DNA of 64,000 bases from Moniliophthora roreri (taxonomy: Eukaryota; Basidiomycota; Agaricomycetes; Agaricales; Marasmiaceae). The notes below the pieces were generated by a model that had not been told where the DNA came from, ran no database searches, and was given only the letters and a program-made list of their open reading frames with translations. Numbering within the stretch: position 1 is the first letter of the stretch; the number at the start of each line of letters is the position of its first letter. Location of the stretch: contig LATX02000184.1 of the NCBI GenBank assembly GCA_001466705.2, positions 124,001 through 188,000 on the forward strand, given 5' to 3'. Both the position numbers and the translations under genes were made by a program. This document shows, in pieces, positions 32,716-45,200 of the stretch.

Positions 32716-35042
32716 ATGGCTCCCGGCTCTCGCTTTGGAAAGCGCAATAGCTCTGATAATGTCCCCCCAAAAGCTCAACCCAGAGTTCTGACCCGTTCTC
32801 CTTCCTCACAGACAGAACAGAAGAGATCACGGGAGCCTATCCCCCTTCCCAGTAGCAATCCCGCTAGCCAGTATACCCTCTTGGAGAAGTTGGGGACCGG
32901 GAGTTTTGGGACGGTTTACAAGGCTATGCATAATGAGACCAAACAGATTGTGGCGATAAAACAGATAGGTCAGTCTATGATAGCGAAATCACCGCAACTG
33001 AGACATTGAACGTTTCTGCGCAGACTTAGAAGATTCGGACGACGATATCTCAGAAATTCAACAAGAAATCGCCAGTCTTGCGCAGTGCGACTCTGAATAC
33101 GTGACTCGGTACTATGGATCGTTCGTCGTCGCTTACAAGTTGTGGATCATTATGGAGTATCTGGCAGGAGGGTCGTGTTTAGACCTATTGAAGGCGGGGA
33201 CCTTTTCAGAAGCTCATATCGCAGTCATTTGCCGGGAGCTTTTACTAGGGTTGGACTACCTCCACACGGAAGGGACCATTCATCGAGACATTAAGGCAGC
33301 GAACGTTCTTCTTTCGTCGTCAGGCAAAGTTAAACTCGCAGACTTTGGAGTGGCCGCTCAGCTGACGAGCACTCTGCGACACACTTTCGTGGGCACACCT
33401 TTCTGGATGGCACCGGAGGTTATTCGGCAGGCTGGCTACGATGCCAAAGCCGACATGTGGAGTCTAGGAATCACTGCGATTGAAATGGCAAAGGGTGAAC
33501 CACCGCTCGCTGAATATCACCCAATGCGGGTCCTGTTCCTTATCCCTAAGGCGAAGCCTCCCGTCCTTGAAGGGCAATTTTCGGCCGCCTTCAAAGACTT
33601 TGTCAGTCTTTGTCTCACTAAAGACCCGAAGGCGGTACGTCGTCATTCTTGATTTATATCATTTACCTTTTCTAATTCTAATTTCGATTTGTAGCGCCCG
33701 ACTGCCAATGAATTACTGCAACATCGGTTTATCCGGGGTGCTCGCAAAACCTCGTACCTGACAGAGCTCATTGAGCGCTACCAGGATTACCGTTCGCGTT
33801 CCCCCCAGAGAGGTCATCAGGTACATCAGGGAACAGTCCGGGGCACCATGCAATGGGACGCCAATTCTAGCATAAGGAGCGACTGGAATTTCGACACCAT
33901 CAAGACATCGTCGGTGATGGGAACGTTCCGAAGTATGGCGAAGGACCTTGTCATACCGGATGAGAACGAAGATGACCAAGATGTAGCGTCGCTCACGGAG
34001 ATTCATGGTTCGATAGACACCGGCGCGGCCACGAAAGGTACCGACCCCTCTATTGGATCCAATCCATTGGCTGCTCATTCAACGGTCATACTGAAAGATG
34101 TTCCACCGTCACCTGCATCAGAGAAAGACATGGCTTCCTTGATCAATGCTCAGCAGGCGTCATCAGAATCTGCTGTAGATGATTCCCCAAATCCGGATTC
34201 TACACCGCCGCCGGCTTACAGCGGGTCCATGCGAAGTGGTCGCCGTTCATCATATGCTGCCAGGAATGCAGTCAACGGTGCCGGTACCATCATGCGAGAA
34301 GCCGATCTAGGAAATGGGGTTGACACGATACGACCAGTGAAGAAGGTGGATACGGCAGGGTCACTACGCCTGTCGTCGGAGTACGTGGGAGATATGCGTC
34401 GAGAAGGGAGCACCTCGACCCCTACATCACCTACAAATCGTAGTCACCGCCGCGCGGCAAGTGAAATGGGCAAAGCCGGTACGGCTATTGTGGATGAGGT
34501 TGTTCTACCGATTTTGCAGAACGTGGGTTTCTCACACCTGGCTCTCATGTTCGTATCTAACATGTTCACAGGCTATTCGTGATGACATGGACGCCCGAGA
34601 AATAGAGTCTCTCAGCATGCTCACGAGAGGGTTCACAGAGCTAAAGGAGGCAAATCCAGAGTTGGCATACAGTATCATTTTGGACGTCTTATCTGGAATC
34701 AATGAGTACGTTGCTCACCCTTCTCTGCAATATAAATCTAATCTTGTTCGCTCCCACAGCAACGCCGCCGTCCGACAGTATGTACAAACTGCCCGTGGGC
34801 TATTTCCTCACAAACGGATAATCCGCAAGAGCGAAATGACTGCTAAAGGCCTCATCGTCACTGAAGTACAGGAAGAAATTTCTGGGTTACCCTCCAGCAG
34901 TTCATCACCTTCACCTGACAGCAAGAATGATGACAGCTCAAGTGGATCCGGCATTCGCAGGTCACCTATATCAGAGTTACTCTACATGCGCTGGTTAGAT
35001 GGACTCAAAATCAAGTGGCCAAATCTGATGTCGTCGGCATGA
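32716..35042 (+). CDS. Ste20-like protein kinase, germinal-centre kinase III group (Nak1/Sid1/Don3-like)
   Basis: Exons 32716-32968, 33024-33634, 33695-34522, 34572-34705 and 34760-35042 total 2,109 nt, 702 aa. The kinase domain starts near residue 55 with [17 protein letters not shown] and the GCK-III-typical [17 protein letters not shown]. It continues [30 protein letters not shown] (catalytic Asp), DFGVAAQL, the activation loop [16 protein letters not shown] and [17 protein letters not shown]. The C-terminal half is Ser/Pro-rich with a conserved distal segment ([20 protein letters not shown]). Close relatives act in the MOR/RAM and SIN pathways with Mo25-type partners, controlling polarity and septation, and in smut fungi Don3 controls cell separation. 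Which member this is cannot be decided from sequence alone. Confidence 0.9.
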
Positions 35043-35558
35043 TGACCCCACATTCTCTCGCTTCTACTTCTCTTCTCTTCCTTTCATGCATCAATACAAA
35101 CGGACATGCGGATGTACGTTACATGCTCGTATTATTGCGAGATCGTACCCCTACAGTTCACTGGGTACCTCTCGTTTCTTGTTTCTCGCTTCAGGATAGC
35201 ATATCCCCTCAAGTTGCGCAGAATTTAATGGTATCTATATGTTCTTGTTTTGTTCCTCGTTCTTGTTTATCGAAAGTTAGTTTGTTGTTCTCCTCCTTGC
35301 TTTCACACTTCATAATCAGCCACTTTTCTTTCATCGGACGCTTCATCATTTCATCGTGTCATGTCTAGTATGCTACTCATGTCCTTGTTCACGCCCACGC
35401 CTCCGACTGTCGACAGTAATTATCGTTACGCCCATACATTATATTTTATCGGTCATGATGTCACATATCGCTGATGCTCTTACGAACGCAAAATACGATT
35501 TCTGTTCTCATGCACAGTCACCTGTCTGTTCAAGGATATGCTCTTCTGAAGATAGCGG
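35043..35558. other. Convergent 3' intergenic region
   Basis: 516 bp between the kinase stop (+) and the SPB4 stop (-). Long T-rich stretches fit 3' untranslated sequence. No supported gene, repeat or RNA. Confidence 0.5.
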
Positions 35559-37913
35559 CTACAGATCAGTAAATTCAGCGTCGAAATCTTTTTGACTAAT
35601 TTCCCCCTTCCGCAGCTTCTTCGCCATCCGTTCTTCCTTTGCTAGATCATCCCAATCGTCTGTTTCGTCCTCGCTACCATCTTCTTTACCCCTCGTCCTC
35701 TTGAACGTGAGCGCGCTACCGTCTGAGGGCTGATGCTCTTTCAACCACTTTTTCTTGCTCGCCTTCTTCTGCTTCCGTTTTTCACGTTCTTCCTTTTGGG
35801 CTGATTTACGACTCCAAGGCACATTCGCCTTCTTGCTCTCCGTCTTTTTATTTGGCTTTGCTGCCCCTTCTGAGGGCTTTGAAGACAAGGTTGCTTTGCG
35901 TTTGGCTTCCTGTAGCTTGTCTAGGTAACTGTAGTTGTCCCACTACCAAAGGATGTAATTAATATCATGGGAGAACAGGAACGGCTCTTACATCGATATC
36001 AGCATCTTGCCATTCACTAAGGCTCACGTCCTTGAGTTCAGGCATTTTTGGGAGTCGCAAGAGTCCATAGCTCTTTGCAAGTCCAACAAGATCCAAATCC
36101 TTCACCCGGAAGATGTATGAGGCTTCGTGTTTAGAGTAAGCCCGTACAAACGATACGAAAGCTTTGGCGGCCTGAGAAGTGTCAAGTAAGCAATATTCCG
36201 CCTAAGCAGTCGCAATGACATACCTGATCATGTAAAGCACGGTCCGCACGCAATAACACCCTGCTCTTTTGGAGATACACTGCCACATCGGGATCCTCTG
36301 GTCGTTCTTCGTCTTCTGGTGAGCCATCATGGGTAATATATGGGTGTTTCTTCATTGGTATCCGTCGAACGGACATCAAATCTAGCAAAAGTAGTCAGAT
36401 CCTGACCAATTGAATGACCAGGACGGAAACGCACCCACATACTCCACCTCCCGTCCCACTAACATGGTATACGCCTTGCCACTCCTTCCGGCTCTTGCTG
36501 TACGACCACAACGATGTGAGAAGGCCTTGGCATCTGTGGGTGGGTCGTATTGTATTACAACGTCAACGTGAGGGAGGTCAAGTCCTCTGGCAGCGACGTC
36601 TGTGCACAAAAGAATTGAGGGAGTAGCGGGCGTTGAAATCGCGGAAGAAAATGCTTCTAGTGTGCGAGTTCGAGCTGAGGGTGCTAAATGGCCATGGAGG
36701 GAATGCAGACTTGCACCGTTCGGTAGCAGAGTTCGCAGAATCTGGAGTGGTAATGAGGTGAGAAATTCAAATAGGTGGGCTTTATTCCTTACACGGTAGA
36801 AGTGATCGACGCACGCGCCGGTAGCAAAGAATACGATGAACTGGGACAATCGATGCTGTTTCGTTTCGTAATGAATCAGACGACTCAACTGCACTGTCTT
36901 CTCTGAAGCTCTGCAAGTGATATAGAGGTTCTGTAGGCTTGAGAAGTGTTAAACCCGCGAAACTCCACGATAAAGTGATCTCCCTCACTTGGCAGGTATT
37001 CGTCTCTCTTCCACAACCCGTTCTTTGGGCTGTGCACCCTCCTTGCGAGCTTGAACGTTCACGACGATTCGAGCCGGATTCCGTAGACCGACTCGGACCA
37101 GTTCTGAAATGGCATCAGCATCGGTCATTGTAGCGCTGAACAACCCTGTTCGCCGTTGTTTTGGTAGGTGAGTTAATATTCGAGTTAAAGTATTTTTGAA
37201 ACCCATGTCGAGAAGCCTTGACTACTCGTGAGTGCGCGGCCATAAAACAACTACGATCAGAACGCACCGATCGGCCTCATCGAGCACCAATACCTCTAAC
37301 TCTTTCACATTCACCACTGGACGACCTTTGCCTAACAGAAACTCCTCAATTCTTCCCGGGGTACCAATGACAATATCTGCGCCTGATGAGAGGAATCTTT
37401 CGATGTCTTGCTCGGGGGAAGACTGTTGGGATGAGACCAGTAATAGTGAAGGCGGAAATTGTGATTCTGCTTCAGGCTGAGAAGACAGAAAAGTAGAGAA
37501 TACTGCATGAGTTTGGGTGGCGAGTTCCCTTGTAAAGTGAAGTCAGTGAGAGTGTCCCATGGCTGCCTGTGAGCTCGTACCGTGTAGGGCTTATAATCAA
37601 GGCGCCTACCTCATTCTTCCGAAGCCTCTCTCCCCTGCGTACCAATCTTTCTAGGACCGGAATGACAAAAGCCAACGTTTTCCCGGAGCCAGTGACGGCC
37701 TCAACTACGACGTCTTTGTGCATCATAAACCTCGGAATGGTAGAAGCCTGAACTGGGGTCATCTGTGTATGTCCCATGGACTCTATCACATCTAGACTTT
37801 TTATTTTTGCTTCAGCCCATTTGAAATTGGAAGAGAAAAACATAAAATCACATCCATGGGGTCAATGAAGTCGGAAGAGAGTCCCAGGCCCCAGCAAAGG
37901 CAGTCTGTTGCAT
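35559..37913 (-). CDS. SPB4: ATP-dependent rRNA helicase Spb4 (DEAD box)
   Basis: The true start is ATG 37913 ([20 protein letters not shown]): a 55-nt intron (37797-37851) joins it to [18 protein letters not shown], the Q-motif region. This is better than the internal ATG at 37843, which lies inside that intron. Helicase motifs in order: [11 protein letters not shown] (I), ISPTRELATQ (Ia), [16 protein letters not shown] (II), [10 protein letters not shown] (III), [27 protein letters not shown] (V) and [13 protein letters not shown] (VI). A C-terminal SPB4-type extension ([30 protein letters not shown], spread over two exons) and a Lys-rich tail follow. Spb4 remodels 25S rRNA in late nucleolar 60S precursors. 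Confidence 0.93.
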
Positions 37914-38332
37914 GGTGGAAGGAGAAGAGATCTATCCGATCTATCTATCTATCTTTGGACTCTTTGCCAAGCTGACAATTTCTGTCGCAAAGCAATCGCA
38001 GAGTATGTGCATTCCGGCAAAAGTTGGAGTACGTCGGGGAAAACACACGGAACACTTGAAGGGACCACTAACATGAATGGCATTCCCAGCTAGCGATTGA
38101 CTTAAGGTTCAGTAGCACACGGACGAACATGACAGAGTAATTTATCCGGCCTATGACACTGGTCGAGACGTCCGAGCTCATGCTCAGGTCAGGCTACGCC
38201 AGGTCTGGAGATTTTGAGGATATATGTGACATTGTCTCCATCACAAACTGTCTATAAGCAGTTCAGTAGTACTTGGGTTACAGAGTACACTTTTATAGCA
38301 GATCCTAAGGCATCCTGACACGGGGGTATCAT
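37914..38332. other. Spacer upstream of SPB4 and downstream of CCDC47
   Basis: 419 bp that should contain the SPB4 promoter (minus strand). A short (CTAT)n/(ATCT)n tract lies at 37941-37954. No coding potential seen. Confidence 0.45.
37941..37954. repeat. Short tetranucleotide microsatellite
   Basis: CTATCTATCTATCT, three and a half copies of CTAT, about 28 bp upstream of the SPB4 start codon. Confidence 0.7.
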
Positions 38333-39817
38333 CTATTTCCTGATAGTCCGTCCTTGCTGCTTACGAATGGAACGCTTTTTCTCCCGCTCGAGGATCTGGG
38401 CGAAAGATCAGAATTACCCGTGTACTATATCGTGCAACCGTACCTTTTGCTGCTCAGCGGCAGGAAGTTTTGCTATCCTTTCCTCTTCGGCCTTGCGTTT
38501 AGCAGCTTTTTGGTCCTCCTTTGCTTGCTCTCTCTGCAAAAGCAATGTCAGTCGTACAACATTACGGACGGTGGAATAGACAAACTTCTTCCTTAGCCTT
38601 TGCTTCCGCGTCCTGCTTCAACGACTTATCCAGGTCTTCGCGAGTCTTCTTGAGTTTAGTCTTTGTTTCCGGACGCAGGTTTAGTTTCGACAAGGAGTCA
38701 ATGAACGGGAACATGGCTTCAACGATAGGGACAGTATCTGCCGCGTTCGATGGAATAGACAAGCTAAGTATAACATGCTTCTCGCGTTTTTCCGGGGGAA
38801 TAGGTACTATAGGTCGCTCGCGGGGCTGATCAGTGACCTGGGATGACTATCAGCGTCAATGAACCTTGAGCAGAGAGGAAGTTAGCCTCACGGAAAGGGA
38901 ACGGAAGTGTGGTTGAATCCTCGGATCCTTAAGGACATTGGAGAGCGTAGGGTTTCTGATGATATTGTCAGTCACATCCGCAAATTCTGAAATGTGGCAT
39001 GGTGAGCGAAGCGAAGGAATTGTCCGAGAGATAGCGCACCAGACATCACGGAGTACTGGGGAGGCAGACTCGGGTTCTCGGAAGTTCTGGTGAAGGTCTA
39101 GACAATGCGCTAGTCAGGACACATGGGTTCTAAGAATGTCACCGAGAATAGCCGTACCAAGTCCCAGCGATCACTCTTTACTGATCGAAGTTCGTTCTTC
39201 GCAACAACTGCCCAGACGAAGTCATGAGAGAGTGCTTCCGGGAACAGTTTGAAGTCCAATTCAAGGTTGTCTCTGTGCTTGTATTCCAGGTCAACAAATG
39301 TACGGCCAACGTTAAAAATGACCTGGAGAAGGTCGTGAAGAGGACGGAGAGTAAAGGTGACGTGTAAGGACGCGATGTTGCGTCTGCCAGTGGAGAAACT
39401 GAAGTAGTCTGAATATCCATCCCTGAGAAGTCCACGGGCATTGGGTCTGGAGAATTGTTGGCCTAGAATGGATAGGTGAGCGTTGAGCCTATGAAGTCGG
39501 CCTCTGACATCAGAAGCTATAAAACGCATAGGACACGGTTAAATGTCGCACCAACGATGTGACCTCTTGCCGTTTAAAGATTTTCCAATAAACCAGAAGC
39601 CGACATAGAATATTACTATGCCGATGAGCAACGCTTCGGTCTTGAAGTCTGGAGTTTTTACGTCAGATTGTCACCGCAGAAAAAGGACAGTATAGAGATA
39701 CACACAAGCTGGCCTAAAAACGAACATCTTCCACCTAGCCTCCCAGCCATCATACTCTTCTGGGACGACAACGGGGGGCGGAGCGAACGAGGCAAGAATA
39801 TTCGTGACGACGCTCAT
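38333..39817 (-). CDS. CCDC47-like ER membrane protein (PAT complex subunit, DUF1682)
   Basis: Start ATG 39817 (MSVVTNILASFAPPPVVVPE). An early membrane span (ALLIGIVIFYVGFWFIGKSL) is encoded by a short second exon. The cytosolic domain contains NARGLLRDGYSDYFSFSTGR, LRPLHDLLQVIFNVGRTFVD, FKLFPEALSHDFVWAVVAKN and VILSLSIPSNAADTVPIVEA, then a charged coiled coil that ends in REKKRSIRKQQGRTIRK-stop, the basic tail typical of CCDC47. In animals CCDC47 with Asterix forms the PAT chaperone, which guides multipass membrane proteins at the Sec61 translocon, and its tail contacts the ribosome. The splice between the second and third exons (AG|A at about 39510) was picked because the nearer acceptor creates a stop. 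Confidence 0.85.
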
Positions 39818-39938
39818 GATGGACGGAAGTCAAGAAGCTCTCAGGGTCGTTAGTCGGACTCGTCCGATTGGACGCCCGACTCTAAGTCTTTTCAGTGATG
39901 TACCGTCATCAGGCCTAGCGCCAAAAATCGGCACCATC

Positions 39939-40502
39939 ATGAAGGCAATTACTACCCAATACGCCTTCCTTTTTATCATCTTTCATTCATCCTATGAGCG
40001 CCAGTACTTCGCAGGATTCCTTTGCAGAGCTGCAGGCATGCCATTTGTTGTTTTTGGTCGAATATCTCTGACCTTTCGCCCACAGCCCGACCAAAATCCG
40101 CCCACAAACTATGCTGCCTTCGTTCTGAGCATGTTGAAGAAGAAGATGAACCGTGAAGATTCTAACACCATAGACCAAACGGTCCTCAGGCACTGCATTG
40201 CCTTATCCTCATCCTATCTCGTCAGTGATACCTGCATGGATCCCGAGAAAGGTGCACATACCTGGTTCACCGGATTCAGCCATCTCGTCGATGTCGTTGT
40301 CGCCTTACATGCGAAAGGCCAATTGGAGCTTGAGACCATCAATGCCGCTTCCAAAGCATGCTCGGAATGTTGGAGCGTTGCGGGTGCTTGGCGAGGTCTA
40401 GAAGGGTGCAGGGACGGCGTCAGAAAGCTGGCCCCAAAGCTGAAAAAATTGTTGGATGAAAATGGTCGGACTTACCGAGGGGAGAGAGTTTATGCCCCAT
40501 GA
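39939..40502 (+). CDS. Conserved-looking protein of unknown function
   Basis: An uninterrupted frame ending at 40502. I place the start at ATG 39939 because the upstream in-frame ATG at 39816 overlaps the start codon of the opposite-strand CCDC47 gene; a still later start (40036 or 40129) is possible. That gives 187 aa. The C-terminal ~120 residues look like a folded helical domain: NTIDQTVLRHCIALSSSYLV, DTCMDPEKGAHTWFTGFSHL, VDVVVALHAKGQLELETINA, ASKACSECWSVAGAWRGLEG. It has several Cys and Trp but no metal-binding pattern I recognise. There is no signal peptide at the chosen start. Codon use and composition are protein-like. I cannot assign a family. Confidence 0.6.
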   Translation: MKAITTQYAFLFIIFHSSYERQYFAGFLCRAAGMPFVVFGRISLTFRPQPDQNPPTNYAAFVLSMLKKKMNREDSNTIDQTVLRHCIALSSSYLVSDTCMDPEKGAHTWFTGFSHLVDVVVALHAKGQLELETINAASKACSECWSVAGAWRGLEGCRDGVRKLAPKLKKLLDENGRTYRGERVYAP

Positions 40503-40706
40503 CGACACACCATTCCCTTTGCTTCCGTGCCTCATTCTCCCATTTATCATATTCCTATCTGTTCGCTTTTCGTTGCTTTATTTTCGTTTTCTTTCTTCAG
40601 TGCAAGCTCTCGCTTTCTCTTCAATATTATTGCTGTCTCGTCCCATGTATCACGTTCTTCCTGATTCATTGTACTTTATTCGCATCCAGTTTTGTAGCAT
40701 ACGGGT

Positions 40707-42150
40707 CTAGTCATATGTTTCATCATCCCTTTCAATATGACCTTTGTTGCCGCTTGGTACTTGTTTGATAGATCTCAGAAATGACAGCAGCACCCAGTTC
40801 ATTCCTCTCATTTCAATATCGTACCACCAATTTAGCGCAATGGTGATACCACTTTGTCGCACATGATGCCACCATCCTGCTGGCAAGTACAGAGTGTCTC
40901 CACTCTTGACGGTGACATGGATGGGGTGGGCATCTCGTGGGAGGTTCCCTGGGAGGTGGGGGTCCGCAATTGATGCCCACCGTACCTGTGGTGTTTCCAG
41001 GGAAGAAGGCTGTAGGATTAAGGCTCCAGACTCAGATCGAGTATAGGTCGCATGAGGGTACATGCGTTCTGATCGTGTGGTCGTGTCAATTCAACACCTC
41101 CTGTGCACGGCTGCTGAACTACAAACCTTCTAGACACCATCCTTCTGTGGGCGGTAGTAAAGTGAAGTGTTTGACCCCGCGAACCACGGTATAAATGTTC
41201 TCATATGGATCTATTCATGAAGCAACCCGTCAGTGGGTAGTGGCAGGAGATAGCAGGTAAATGACTTACCACTGTGGATGCTTGAAACGCTGCCGCCATC
41301 TCCGATCCAAATATTCACGGCATCCGGGTTCCGGTCTAGAAGGTAAAGTACCCACCGCCACAAAACAGTCAAGCTGTCAGGAAATGAAATAACAGAGGAA
41401 GCACGTACCCAGAGCTTCAGTGCACCAGGAAACCTGACTGGGGACATCGATCCGCAAAGGTTGATATTCGGAAGGAGCATCTCCATCTTCATAGAACTGG
41501 CTGGTGTATATATTACCGTTCTGCGATTGCAAGTAGTAGGTTTCCGTTTGGCCTTTTAGCTCATCCTATCCTAAGCGAAGTCATTCGCAGCAAGATGAGG
41601 GATTAGCCTCAATAGGTCGTATAAAGGTGTCTGCCATACAGGATTCTCCGATAGCTTTGATAACAAACTTGACATGGACATTTGCTGGACGTAGGGCTCC
41701 GCAAAATAGAGTTTGCCGTCCAACCCTGGAGCAATTGCATCCGCTCGCCTGGAATGGGCGGCATTAATTATGAAGAGGAAGTGGGTTACGGGTCATCGAC
41801 TTGCCCATTGGGTGTTACAGAGATCGAGATTTGTGATGAGCCCATCTTGTCGATCAGGTATTCGTTAGTCCACCGTTCAGATGCCGGAGTTCTGAATGCT
41901 ACAAGGATGATTTTAATTTGTTCAATGAACGCAAAGTCGACTCCAATCGATGCGGACCTTTTATCAGAACAGGCCGAGATACGTGTACGATCCTAGAGAA
42001 TTCGAGAGCGGAGGGAGGCTCATCAAGGGTATCGAAAGATGATCCATTAAGGTCTATAAGTCCAAGGTCAAAATCGTACTCGATATATCGGAGAGAACGA
42101 GATACCATGGTACTCTTCAGAGAGCCATCGTAGGGATTCCATATCTGCAT
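40707..42150 (-). CDS. JmjC-domain lysyl hydroxylase, JMJD7-like
   Basis: A cupin-8/JmjC Fe(II)- and 2-oxoglutarate-dependent dioxygenase. It starts at ATG 42150 (an in-frame ATG at 42108 is the alternative). Features in order: PPSALEFSRIVHVSRPVLIK, SISVTPNGRADAIAPG, LYFAEPYVQQMSMSSLL, YYLQSQNGNIYTSQF, DAVNIWIGDGGSVSSIHSD and PYENIYTVVRGVKHFTLLPP, where H..D are two iron ligands split by an intron. Then come YPHATYTRSES and LYLPAGWWHHVRQSG, which holds the third ligand His. The SxHxDxYEN and WxHHV patterns fit JMJD7 rather than histone demethylases. Human JMJD7 hydroxylates a lysine in DRG GTPases; that substrate is inference here. One intron (41749-41804) is GC-AG with a GCAAGT donor. Confidence 0.85.
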
Positions 42151-42196
42151 TACTTAACGTGATGGTTCGGGTCAAGCTGACAACAGACGCGCGCCA

Positions 42197-42202
42197 ACGC
42201 GT
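42197..42202. promoter_or_regulatory. MCB-like box (ACGCGT) upstream of ELG1
   Basis: ACGCGT lies 92 bp upstream of the ELG1 start codon, next to a second CG-rich stretch (GACGCGCGCC) in the 143-bp divergent promoter. ACGCGT is the MBF-binding core in yeasts, common at G1/S DNA-replication genes. A 6-mer has weak support on its own. Confidence 0.3.
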
Positions 42203-42293
42203 TAGTCACAAGTCACAGCTGGCAATGGACAATAGTTCGCTCGAGTTCTGGTACTCTTTCAGTCCGACTATCCGTTGACAAGTTACCTTCACC

Positions 42294-45200
42294 ATGGCTG
42301 AAAAGAAGAAAACTGGTATCTCGAGAAACAGTAAAGGAAAGCAATCTGTGAGCCTTTCTCTCTTCTTGTCGTCCTGCATACTCAATGGATCGTTAATATT
42401 ACACATGCCAACTCAGTCGTCAACGCAGAAGTCATTGCTGGATCTATTTCCAAAAAAGCAGAAGAAGGGCTCTGAATTGAAGGATGCTAGCGCAGATAAT
42501 CTGAAAATTTCAGGGCCCAGTAAAAGGGAAGACTCTCCTCTTTCGGCCCAGGGAGTTCCGGCTGTCGGTGCGTATTCAGTTTCTATCAACAAGTCGTTCA
42601 CTAAAGTCACAGTCCTAGATACATCTTCGTCTCTAGGGCCGCCTGGATCATCATCTCCATTACCAGGTAATTGTTCATCGCCCCCTGTTCAGGCCGAAGA
42701 ACCCGAGCCGACAGTCGAGGGCCCTGTTGAAATCTACTCGTCGGAATCTCCAGAAATTCTGAAAGTGAACCTGCCTTCTATCGAAGCAGGGTCTCATGAG
42801 GATAATCCGATTGTATTAGACTCGTCTCCCCTCAAAGCTCCAATAGAGCACAGAAAGAAAGACGGCATCGGTGCTTCGACGGCGAAGAAGGAAGTTTACT
42901 CTATCTTTGCTCCCAGAGAGCGCAAAGCGGCAGCACCTGCGCCTTCATCATCTCCATTGAAATCTACACCTTCTTCTTCTACGGCTGATAAAGAAGCACC
43001 TTTTCCAAGCAAGGATTCCCAACATGTCCGCGGTCCACAGTCCGACTTTCCGAACATCATTCGCATTCCTTCACACCCGTCACGGAGGCCTATTCCTAAA
43101 ACTACCTACATTCACGACGATATCCCTCTGCAGCATATAATTCCAAGCGACGCTGGACACGACGAACTGTCACCTAATCAGCCTACATTCCAAGCCCATC
43201 CCGATACCTCTCCTTCGGACAGAGCTGGACATCTCACACAGAATATACCTACATCCCATCAAGCAGAACAACCTATCATATCCCATCTCGTTAGTCTTTC
43301 TATCGCTGCTGAGCCTCTCGATGAAGCACAGCCGCAGAATAGGCTATGGACCGAAAAGTGGCGTCCAACCAAAGCAGAGCATATTTTGCACAACCAAGAA
43401 CATGCCATATACCTCAGAGACTGGCTCTCAGCTCTCGAACTGCAGTTGGAAGTGTCCTCGACTACGGAGAATGGCGAAGAAACGCCGAGCGGGGACGCCA
43501 AGCAGAAAAAAAAGGACAAAGGAAAGCAGGCAGGTAGCAAAGGTATCAAACGCCCGCGCGTTCTTAGGGCTGTCCAAAAACAGACGCGGAAGAGACGAAG
43601 AATAGACTCTGACGACGAAGATATGGACGATTGGATCGTTCCAGATGATTTTGCTGACGAAGAGGAGCTAATGATGTTGGAGGATGAGCCTGTCGAAGCC
43701 GACGATAATGCAGACTACCGGCCGCCTCGTCTCCATCGCCGGGGCTCTTTAACACCACAGGACACCGTCCCCAGTCCCTCCGGACCCCGAAAATCAGCGC
43801 CCAAATATGTTTTTGAGGACCAGCTCACGAATACCATTGTGCTTGCAGGGCCGCCTGGTAGTGGTAAGACCGCTGCAGTCTACGCCTGCGCAGAAGAGCT
43901 TGGTTGGGAGGTCTTCGAAGTCTACCCTGGAATCGGAAGGCGTAATGCGGCGAACTTGGACAACCTCGTTGGGGATGTTGGGAAAAATCATTTGGTTCGG
44001 AAGGCTCGTGGTAAAGACCTGGCAAAGGCCCACGATTCATCAATCAAGTCGCTATTTTTACGGAACAAACAACGTGAACCTGGGCAGGAAGATGGTGAGG
44101 TGGAGACAGTATTCAACCATCGATATCGTTCACCGTCGACTGACTTTGGGTTTGTGGAGCAACCGGCGAGTGATGCTCAGTGCAAGCCTTGCGAAGGAGC
44201 GGCAAGTACGCATTTTAGGCAGTCGCTGATCTTGTTAGAGGAGGTGGATATTTTGTATAAGGATGATACCAACTTTTGGCCAGCAGTCGTCAACTTGATC
44301 AAAGACTGTAAAAGGCCCGTAATATGCACATGCAATGGTACATTTCAGTTCTCCGTCGTGATAAGCTTCAATCTCACTTGTCCGCCACACATGCACAGAT
44401 CTCTCGTTAATACCCGTTTCGGATTTACCACTACAAGATATTCGGGTGTTCGAGCCGTGTCCAGCTCCTGTGGCACAGTCATTCTTACAAGCATTATGTT
44501 GTGCCGAAGGATACATTGCGGAACCAGACTCGCTATCGATGCTTTGCACACTCAACTCGCGTTACGAAACTAATCGACATGAATACTGTTTGGATCTGCG
44601 CCGAGCCATTAACCACCTACAGCTTTGGTGTCCCGTCAATGAGAGTGGCAGACTGCCTTGCGAACAGTCGATTACGTGGAAGCCCAGGCCTGAAGAGTTG
44701 CAAGATCAGATAGAACAGATTGACTGGAACGTTCCCATTGCCAATGCCACATATCCCAAGCTTCAGGGTCAAACCACACGAACCTACCATGCAGACCTTG
44801 TCTCATTCGCTGACTGTCATCTGATACGAAACCCGTTTGACATTTCAACGGTCCGTGAGCATATTTATTTTGACAACCATCTCATGAGTCAACTAACTTA
44901 TAGAAATTCTCAGGCAAAGTTTACGTCGTCGTTAGATGACATGCAACCGACGGGAAACGACGTATTAGGACACCGGGTGCTGTTCTATCCAAACAAGTCG
45001 AATGCAATAGACCATTTCGGATATAGCTATGATCGAGATGAGATGATCATGTCAAGCGCCATAGGACTTTCACGTGGCAAGCTGACTGGGATACGGTTAA
45101 GCGGTGCCAGGGAGCTTGTCGAACCTCGCGTGGAGTACGAGACGCTGGTGAAGGAAATTGGGAAGAATCGAGCGGTCTCCGTGAATGAAAAACTGAGACG

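Noticed and set aside
32716..35042. Kinase as a PAK (Ste20/Cla4) with PBD
   Set aside because: There is no CRIB or PH domain, and the [16 protein letters not shown] segment is GCK-III type.
37472..37843. SPB4 start at ATG 37843
   Set aside because: That ATG lies in a 55-nt intron (37797-37851); splicing from ATG 37913 restores the expected N-terminus.
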